A stretch of DNA of 7,084 nt, from the NCBI GenBank assembly GCA_964413185.1, contig CAYPSX010000208.1, forward strand, positions 1-7,084, in the 5' to 3' direction. Made by a program: the position numbers and the translations under genes. The DNA is from Salinivirga sp964413185. Lineage in GTDB: Bacteria; Bacteroidota; Bacteroidia; Bacteroidales; Salinivirgaceae. Numbering within the stretch: position 1 is the stretch's first letter; every line of letters begins with the position of its first letter. The notes beneath the pieces are model-generated. The model saw only the letters and a list, made by a program, of their open reading frames with translations, was not told where the DNA came from and did not search any database. This document shows positions 1-4,631 of this stretch, piece by piece.

Positions 1-49
1 CACATGCAGAGACTTGCACTCTGCCAGCCTATTACCATGCCCGACATAC

Positions 50-83
50 AAAAAAAGCCGCTGTTTGTATTTACAGCGGCTTT
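50..83 (-). terminator. Intrinsic terminator of the serC-serA-DUF1015 operon
   Basis: Read on the minus strand, an 11-bp perfect stem (arms at 73-83 and 54-64, core GCCGCTGT/ACAGCGGC) encloses an 8-base loop and is followed at once by seven T residues (complement of 50-56). It lies 19 bases after the stop codon of the DUF1015 gene, as expected for a Rho-independent terminator ending the serine operon. In the plus direction only three T residues follow the stem, so it should work mainly on the minus strand. Confidence 0.9.
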
Positions 84-102
84 GATTTTATGATTTGCTA
101 AT

Positions 103-1350
103 TTAGTCATCAAGCTTATGAATTACCAAACCGCTTCTTAATTTAGGTTCAAACCAGGTTGTTTTTGGCGGCATAATGTTTCCGGTATCGGCGATATCAA
201 TTAATTGCTTCATAGTTACAGGATACATTGAAAATGCAACTTTCATTTCGCCATTGTCTACGCGACGCTCGAGTTCGCCAAGCCCGCGAATTCCGCCAAC
301 AAAATCTATACGTTTATCGCGACGCAAATCTTCGATGCCCAGCAACTCATCTAAAACAAGGTTTGACAGGATGGTTACATCCAGTACTCCAATTGGATCT
401 TCATCGTTGTATGTGCCTTTTTTAGCTTGCAGTTTATACCATTTGCCTTCGAGATACATACCAAAACTGTGCAGTTTTTCCGGCTTGTATGTTTCTGTTC
501 CTACTTCTGTAACCTCAAAGTTCTTTTGAAGTTTTTCAATAAACTGAGCAGCTGTATGCCCGTTCAAATCTTTCACAACCCGGTTATAATCAATAATATG
601 CAATTGATTATCGGGGAAATGAACGGCTAAAAAATAGTTGTATTCTTCGTTTCCTGTATGATTTGGATTATTTTCGGCCTGCTTTTTGGCTACACGTGCA
701 CCTGCTGCTGTACGGTGGTGCCCATCAGCGACATACGTATATGGAACTTTGGTTTCAAATAATTCGGTGATGCGTTTGATGTCTTCATCATTTTCAACCA
801 CCCAAAAATGGTGTCCAAAACCGTCTACAGCTGTAAAATCGTATTCTGGTTCTTTACTTTCGACTATCTTTTTTACAATTGCATCAAGTTCATCAACTGC
901 CGGATACGAGAAGAAAACTGGCTCCATGTTGGCATTGTTTATTTCCACATGTTTCATGCGGTCTTCTTCTTTTTCGGGGCGGGTAAGCTCATGTTTCTTG
1001 ATGATGCCGTTGAAATAATCATCGGCGTGCGCACCGGCCACAAGCCCATATTGTGTGCGGCCGTCCATGGTTTGTGCGTAGATGTAATATTTCTCTTTTT
1101 CATCCTGAATGAGCCAGCCTTTTTCCTGCCATTTGGCAAAATTATCGCGCGCTTTGTCGTACACTTCCTGTGCATGCTCATCGTAACCGGGTTCAAAATC
1201 AATTTCCGGACGAATAATATGCAACAACGACTTTTCAGTTGCTTCTTCGCGAGCTTCTTCTGAGTTCATTACATCGTAAGGGCGCGATGCTACTTCACTT
1301 GCCAGTTCTTTTGGTGGCCTGACTCCTTTGAATGGTTTAATCTTAGCCAT
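103..1350 (-). CDS. DUF1015 family protein, serine-operon associated, function unknown
   Basis: This 415-residue protein matches the DUF1015 family from end to end. It starts with the KPFKGVRP segment (residues 5-12) and the PYDVMNSEEAR segment (24-34), has ELTRPEKEEDR at 121-131, a YVADGHHRTAA motif at 206-216, and the family's C-terminal MPPKTTWFEPKL at 393-404. No signal peptide or membrane segment is visible, so it should be cytoplasmic. It is the last gene of the serC-serA-DUF1015 run, 41 bases after serA, and is followed by the operon terminator. The ATG start is preceded by an A-rich leader without a Shine-Dalgarno sequence, as is common in Bacteroidota. The biochemical function is not known to me. 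The DGHHR motif (209-213) resembles the GHHR/GERR motif of ParB-like nucleotide-binding folds, which include the free serine kinases SerK and SbnI. A role on serine or phosphoserine is therefore an inference from motif and context, not established. Confidence 0.9.
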   Translation of the reverse strand: MAKIKPFKGVRPPKELASEVASRPYDVMNSEEAREEATEKSLLHIIRPEIDFEPGYDEHAQEVYDKARDNFAKWQEKGWLIQDEKEKYYIYAQTMDGRTQYGLVAGAHADDYFNGIIKKHELTRPEKEEDRMKHVEINNANMEPVFFSYPAVDELDAIVKKIVESKEPEYDFTAVDGFGHHFWVVENDEDIKRITELFETKVPYTYVADGHHRTAAGARVAKKQAENNPNHTGNEEYNYFLAVHFPDNQLHIIDYNRVVKDLNGHTAAQFIEKLQKNFEVTEVGTETYKPEKLHSFGMYLEGKWYKLQAKKGTYNDEDPIGVLDVTILSNLVLDELLGIEDLRRDKRIDFVGGIRGLGELERRVDNGEMKVAFSMYPVTMKQLIDIADTGNIMPPKTTWFEPKLRSGLVIHKLDD

Positions 1351-1391
1351 TTTTCTTATTTTTATTATTTCTGTTATTTAGATTATTCTAT

Positions 1392-2315
1392 TTACTTGTT
1401 TACCTGAAAAGTACGATCGTCTTTTTCCAGGAAGTTGATGATTTGATTTACAGCGGCAATACCGGCATTGATATTTGCCTCGGCTGTTTGAGCACCCATT
1501 TTCTTGGGTGTAAAGAAATAACGGCCATCGAATTTTCCTTCAAATACATCTTTATTGTCAGGCGCAATATCGGAGATGTAGCCTAAATCGCTACGTTCTT
1601 CCATTGCTTTTACCAAACCATCTTCATCAATAACTTCTTTACGAGCAGTATTCACAAGCACTCCATTTTTAGGCATCTTGCTGATTAAGTCGTAACCAAT
1701 TGATTTTTTGGTCTTTTCGTTTGATGGAATATGCAACGAAACGTACTGACAGGTTTTATAAAGCTCTTCTACAGAATCTATTACGCTAATGCCATCTTTT
1801 TCAATATCTGCTTTTTCACGGAACGGGTCAAAAGCATATACATCCATACCAAAACCTTTGGCTATTTCGCCTACATAGCGACCTACATTTCCATAAGCAT
1901 GAATTCCCAGTTTTTTACCACGCAATTCGGTTCCTGCTTTTCCGTTAAAACCGCCACGGGCAAGATATACCATCATTCCAAATGCCAGCTCTGCCACTGC
2001 ATTTGAGTTTTGTCCGGGTGTATTCATCACTACAACATTGTTGGCTGTAGCTGCGTCAAGATCAACATTGTCATATCCGGCACCACCACGAACTACAATT
2101 TTTAGTTTTTTACCGGCGTCAATTACTTCTTTGGTTACTTTGTCGCTCCTTACAATAAGGGCATCTGCATCGGCTACTGCGTTTAAAAGCTCGTCGTTGG
2201 ACTCATATTTCTCAAGAAGTTCAACTTCGTAATTTGCTTTTTGAGCAATATTTTTAATTTGTTCCACTGCGGCTGGCGCAAATGGTTTTACGGTTGCTAC
2301 GAGTATTTTTGCCAT
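1392..2315 (-). CDS. serA: D-3-phosphoglycerate dehydrogenase, short form
   Basis: Oxidises 3-phosphoglycerate to 3-phosphohydroxypyruvate with NAD in the cytoplasm, the first step of serine synthesis. The 307 residues give a D-2-hydroxyacid dehydrogenase fold: substrate domain with VRGGAGYDNVD (75-85), NAD-binding domain with GIHAYGNVG (137-145), an acidic Asp163 after the second strand favouring NAD, and the catalytic-arginine segment NTARKEVIDEDGL (222-234, Arg225). It has no C-terminal ACT or regulatory domain, so it is about 100 residues shorter than E. coli SerA, and serine feedback through ACT is not expected. Two sites depart from the usual family pattern: the first glycine of GxGxxG is Ala140, and the catalytic-His motif TPHxGA reads TPKKMGA (Lys271). 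As I recall, this short Lys-bearing form occurs in Bacteroides and in Entamoeba histolytica. The gene lies 96 bases after serC. A different 2-hydroxyacid substrate is possible, but operon context makes SerA by far the likeliest. Confidence 0.92.
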   Translation of the reverse strand: MAKILVATVKPFAPAAVEQIKNIAQKANYEVELLEKYESNDELLNAVADADALIVRSDKVTKEVIDAGKKLKIVVRGGAGYDNVDLDAATANNVVVMNTPGQNSNAVAELAFGMMVYLARGGFNGKAGTELRGKKLGIHAYGNVGRYVGEIAKGFGMDVYAFDPFREKADIEKDGISVIDSVEELYKTCQYVSLHIPSNEKTKKSIGYDLISKMPKNGVLVNTARKEVIDEDGLVKAMEERSDLGYISDIAPDNKDVFEGKFDGRYFFTPKKMGAQTAEANINAGIAAVNQIINFLEKDDRTFQVNK

Positions 2316-2349
2316 AATGATATTTTTTTTGATTTTACACTATAAAAAG

Positions 2350-2386
2350 AACAAGCCATACCCCTCTATGAAAAGTATGACCTGTT
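2350..2386 (-). promoter_or_regulatory. Imperfect inverted repeat with T-tract between serC and serA
   Basis: In the 96-base serC-serA gap, arms at 2350-2361 and 2375-2386 pair at 10 of 12 positions around a 13-base loop. On the minus-strand transcript the stem is followed by TTCTTTTTA. The arrangement resembles a leaky terminator, attenuator or RNA-processing hairpin that could set the ratio of serA to serC message. The stem is A/U-rich with two mismatches, so it may be weak or without function. Confidence 0.3.
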
Positions 2387-2411
2387 ATATTTTGCTAAGC
2401 TTTATTGTCAT

Positions 2412-3485
2412 TTAAGCATGCTTCTTTTCAAATTCCTGCATAGCAGCAACCAACGCCTTAACATCGTCTATGCTGCAAGCATTGTAAGTAGATGCACGGA
2501 AACCGCCAACTGAACGGTGTCCTTTAATACCAACAATGTTTTTCTCACCTGCAAATTTGATAAAATCATCCTGTAGGTCTTTGTATTTATCTTCAAAAAT
2601 GAAAGTTATGTTCATTCTTGAACGTGAAGCTTTATCGATTACAGTACCTTTAAACATTGGGTTGCGGTCTATTTCGCCATAAAGCATATCGGCACGCTCT
2701 TTTGCGCGACGTTCCATTTCTTCTACTCCGCCCTGCTCTTTTACCCATTGCAAGGTTTCTTTTACGGCAAAAACGTTGATACATGGAGGTGTATTGAACA
2801 TTGAGCCTTTTTTGATATGGGTTTCGTATTTAAGCATGGTAGGAATGGTGCGGTCAACCACTTTGTCGAGCATATCTTTGCGAATTATTACAAAGGTAAC
2901 TCCCGAGGGACCAACATTTTTCTGCGCTCCACCATAAATCATGGCGTATTTGGCAACATCAATTTTACGGCTCATCATATCTGACGACATGTCTGCGATG
3001 AGTGGAACATCGGCATCAATATCTTCAAAAATTTCTGTTCCGCGAATGGTGTTGTTTGATGTAATGTGAACATAATCAACATCAGAAGGAACTTCAATTT
3101 TCGGGTAATAAGCAAAGTCTTTATCTTCGCTTGAAGCAATAATTTCAACCTCACCAAAAAGTTTTGCTTCTTTTATGGCCTTTGCAGACCAGGCGCCGGT
3201 ATCAACATAAGCGGCTTTTTTCTTGAGGAAGTTAAACGGAATCATGGCAAATTGCATGGATGCGCCACCGCCAAGAAAAAGAACTTCGTAACCTTCAGGA
3301 ATATCAAGTAGTTCTTTAAAAAGTGCCTGAGCATCGTCTATTACTGCCTGGAAATCTTTGCTGCGGTGGGATACTTCCATGATGGATTGTCCGGCATTGT
3401 TCAATTCTTTTACAGCGTTTGCTGTATTCTCAAGCGCTTGTTCGGGTAACTTGCAGGGACCTGCGTTAAAAATATGTTTTCTCAT
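2412..3485 (-). CDS. serC: Phosphoserine aminotransferase
   Basis: Transfers the amino group of glutamate to 3-phosphohydroxypyruvate, giving O-phospho-L-serine; a PLP enzyme, normally a cytoplasmic dimer. The 357 residues equal the usual length (about 360). Visible hallmarks are the N-terminal FNAGPCKLP (6-14), SHRSKDF (39-45), the phosphate-binding loop GGGAS (72-76), SNNTIRGTE (143-151), the PLP-binding lysine in YGGAQKNVGPSGV (184-196, Lys189), and the C-terminal KGHRSVGGFRAS (321-332), which contributes to substrate binding. It is the first gene of the minus-strand operon with serA and the DUF1015 gene, so it supplies the step after SerA. The start ATG follows an A/T-rich leader with no Shine-Dalgarno sequence. 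SerC homologues also act in pyridoxal phosphate synthesis, but pairing with serA points to serine. Confidence 0.97.
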   Translation of the reverse strand: MRKHIFNAGPCKLPEQALENTANAVKELNNAGQSIMEVSHRSKDFQAVIDDAQALFKELLDIPEGYEVLFLGGGASMQFAMIPFNFLKKKAAYVDTGAWSAKAIKEAKLFGEVEIIASSEDKDFAYYPKIEVPSDVDYVHITSNNTIRGTEIFEDIDADVPLIADMSSDMMSRKIDVAKYAMIYGGAQKNVGPSGVTFVIIRKDMLDKVVDRTIPTMLKYETHIKKGSMFNTPPCINVFAVKETLQWVKEQGGVEEMERRAKERADMLYGEIDRNPMFKGTVIDKASRSRMNITFIFEDKYKDLQDDFIKFAGEKNIVGIKGHRSVGGFRASTYNACSIDDVKALVAAMQEFEKKHA

Positions 3486-3588
3486 AATTGTGCTTTTAAA
3501 ATTTTTTAGCGAATTTAGTATAAAAATTGCTGAATTAATAATGTTTTACAGCAATAAACCTTATAAGCCTAACAAATAATTAGTTATA
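3486..3588. promoter_or_regulatory. Divergent intergenic region with 7-bp dyad (possible operator)
   Basis: This 103-bp A/T-rich region lies between the divergent starts of serC (minus) and the repeat-protein gene (plus), so promoters for both should be here. I could not find a convincing Bacteroidota promoter (-33 TTTG with -7 TAnnTTTG) on either strand. It contains a perfect dyad, ATTGCTG (3526-3532) and CAGCAAT (3549-3555), with a 16-base spacer. The half-sites are 23 bp apart centre to centre, about two helical turns, which suits a dimeric regulator. Promoter content is inferred from gene layout; the dyad is seen directly. Confidence 0.45.
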
Positions 3589-3924
3589 ATGAATAAACTT
3601 TTCATGGTATTTGCGTTTGTGCTGGTTTTTAGCACTGTCGCACAAGCACAAAAGATTTATATTACAAATTTTAAATCGGAGGCAGACAAATTAATATACG
3701 AAACCAGATTTAAGAGCGAAGCTGATATGCTGGTGTATTACACGCACTTCAAAAGTGACGCAAAACCTGCATCGGGTCTTTGGTATTTCACGAATTTTAA
3801 AAGCGAAGCCGACATGATTATTTATTATACCAACTTTAAGTCGGAGGCCGATTTATTGATTTACAAAACCCGATTCAAATCAGAAGCCGGTTACACGAAA
3901 AGATACAAGGATAAAAATGAGTGA
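3589..3924 (+). CDS. Secreted 13-residue-repeat protein, DUF6150-like
   Basis: This small protein (111 residues) has a clear signal peptide: Lys3, a hydrophobic core at 4-16, and an AQA cleavage motif at 18-20, so the mature chain starts near Gln21. The +2 residue after cleavage is not a lipoprotein cysteine, so it should be periplasmic or secreted. The mature part is almost wholly six tandem repeats of the form (I/V/W)YxTxFKSEADxL, starting near residues 23, 36, 49, 65, 78 and 91. The third carries a three-residue insertion before Trp65. The last ends in FKSEAG and is followed by a short basic tail. The pattern fits what I remember of the Bacteroidota family DUF6150 (repeats such as VYFVDYESQADLK, an insertion before a WFFT-like repeat, and a final SQAG). 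The function is unknown. The alternating aromatic and polar residues suggest a small beta-rich repeat fold. Its last 8 bases overlap the start of tag, so the two are probably cotranscribed. No cysteines and no catalytic motif are seen. Confidence 0.85.
   Translation: MNKLFMVFAFVLVFSTVAQAQKIYITNFKSEADKLIYETRFKSEADMLVYYTHFKSDAKPASGLWYFTNFKSEADMIIYYTNFKSEADLLIYKTRFKSEAGYTKRYKDKNE
3655..3897 (+). repeat. Six in-frame 39-nt coding repeats
   Basis: The repeats encode the 13-residue units of the secreted protein; five are 39 nt and the third is 48 nt because of an insertion. Amino-acid identity is high in the FKSEAD core, but the DNA differs mainly at silent sites. The serine codon runs TCG, AGC, AGT, AGC, TCG, TCA across the six units, so this is an old protein repeat held by selection and not a recent DNA expansion. 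Confidence 0.9.
3907..3924 (+). promoter_or_regulatory. Shine-Dalgarno-like AAGGA and ATGAGTGA overlap at the tag start
   Basis: AAGGA at 3907-3911 lies five bases before the tag ATG (3917), inside the end of the repeat-protein gene. The ATG of tag overlaps the upstream TGA within ATGAGTGA. A Shine-Dalgarno-like site is unusual among the starts in this window and supports this start. The overlap suggests translational coupling. Confidence 0.6.
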
Positions 3925-4522
3925 TAACAAGCCAAGATGCTGGTGGGCAGATCCAAACGTTCCGCTTTACATTAAATACCACGACGAAGAATGGGGCGTA
4001 CCCACGCACAACGACCGGCATCTTTTCGAAATGCTCGTGTTAGAAGGTGCTCAGGCAGGGTTATCGTGGAGTACAGTTTTGCACAAAAGACAAAATTATC
4101 GCGATGCATTTGATCAGTTTGATGTGCAAAAAGTAGCCAGCTATGACACAAAAAAAGTAGAAAAACTACTAAAGAATAAAGGTATCATCAGGAATCGGCT
4201 AAAAATCAACAGTGCCATTCAAAATGCACAGGTTTTTATTGATATTCAAAAAGAATTTGGCTCCTTTGACAACTATATTTGGGGATTTATAGACCATAAG
4301 CCAATAATAAATCACTGGAATAAAATGGAAGATGTTCCGGCCAGCACCGACCTTTCGAAAAGCATTTCAAAAGATTTGAAAAAACGCGGGATGAACTTCG
4401 TAGGGCCAACTATTGTTTATGCTTACATGCAATCTATTGGTATGGTAAACGATCATTTAACAAGCTGCTTTAGGCACACAAGGCTACAGATTTTAATTCC
4501 TGTGAAAAGAAGCAATAGCTAG
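3917..4522 (+). CDS. tag: DNA-3-methyladenine glycosylase I
   Basis: Removes 3-methyladenine from alkylated DNA, starting base-excision repair in the cytoplasm. The 201 residues follow E. coli Tag closely: RCWW (7-10), YHDEEWGVP (21-29), LEGAQAGLSWSTVL (42-55), the RGMNFVGPTIVYAYMQ segment (157-172) and VNDHLTSC (177-184). The four zinc-snap ligands are kept as Cys8, His22, His180 and Cys184. Glu43 and Trp51 correspond to the base-recognition residues Glu38 and Trp46 of E. coli. The length is slightly above the E. coli enzyme because of a basic C-terminal tail. The gene starts inside the end of the secreted repeat-protein gene (8-base overlap), so it is probably translated from the same message. 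That is an odd partner, and no ada or alkB gene is in view. The likely function is well supported by all catalytic and zinc residues. Confidence 0.96.
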   Translation: MSDNKPRCWWADPNVPLYIKYHDEEWGVPTHNDRHLFEMLVLEGAQAGLSWSTVLHKRQNYRDAFDQFDVQKVASYDTKKVEKLLKNKGIIRNRLKINSAIQNAQVFIDIQKEFGSFDNYIWGFIDHKPIINHWNKMEDVPASTDLSKSISKDLKKRGMNFVGPTIVYAYMQSIGMVNDHLTSCFRHTRLQILIPVKRSNS

Positions 4523-4536
4523 CTATTACCTTTTTT
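4514..4536 (+). terminator. Weak palindrome plus T6 at the end of tag
   Basis: A perfect 14-base palindrome, AATAGCTAGCTATT (4514-4527), contains the tag stop codon (4520-4522) and is followed after ACC by six T residues (4531-4536). It could fold as a 5-bp stem with a CTAG loop, acting as a weak intrinsic terminator. The stem is short and A/T-rich, so read-through toward the kinase gene is possible. Confidence 0.35.
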
Positions 4537-4631
4537 AATAAAGTGATTGTTTCCTCTTTTACAATTAATTGCTAAATTGCAAAACAATAACAATATTTCC
4601 TGACAAACCAACTTACTCATTCATAATAGAA

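Noticed and set aside
1..49. Complete tRNA gene on the minus strand
   Set aside because: No consistent cloverleaf could be drawn: the D-arm and anticodon arm do not pair and the terminator occupies the space needed for a 5' half.
176..1263. Several plus-strand open frames of 65-151 codons, and a minus-strand frame at 954-1202
   Set aside because: They lie inside the DUF1015 gene in other frames, show no domain or natural protein pattern, and the DUF1015 reading is continuous and family-consistent.
1731..3157. Open frames overlapping serA and serC in other frames or on the other strand
   Set aside because: Both genes match their families over full length; the overlapping frames have no recognisable motifs.
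3655..3897. CRISPR-like array
   Set aside because: The regular 39-nt units are in-frame coding repeats without unique spacers, and the DNA varies at silent sites.
4569..4631. Upstream TTG start for the kinase, adding 21 residues
   Set aside because: No Shine-Dalgarno sequence and no signal or motif in the added residues. The ATG at 4632 lies closer to the first membrane segment and is a commoner start codon.
4537..4631. Bacteroidota-type promoter ahead of the kinase
   Set aside because: TAAATTGC at 4573-4580 only partly fits TAnnTTTG, and no TTTG lies at the expected 19-21 base spacing upstream.
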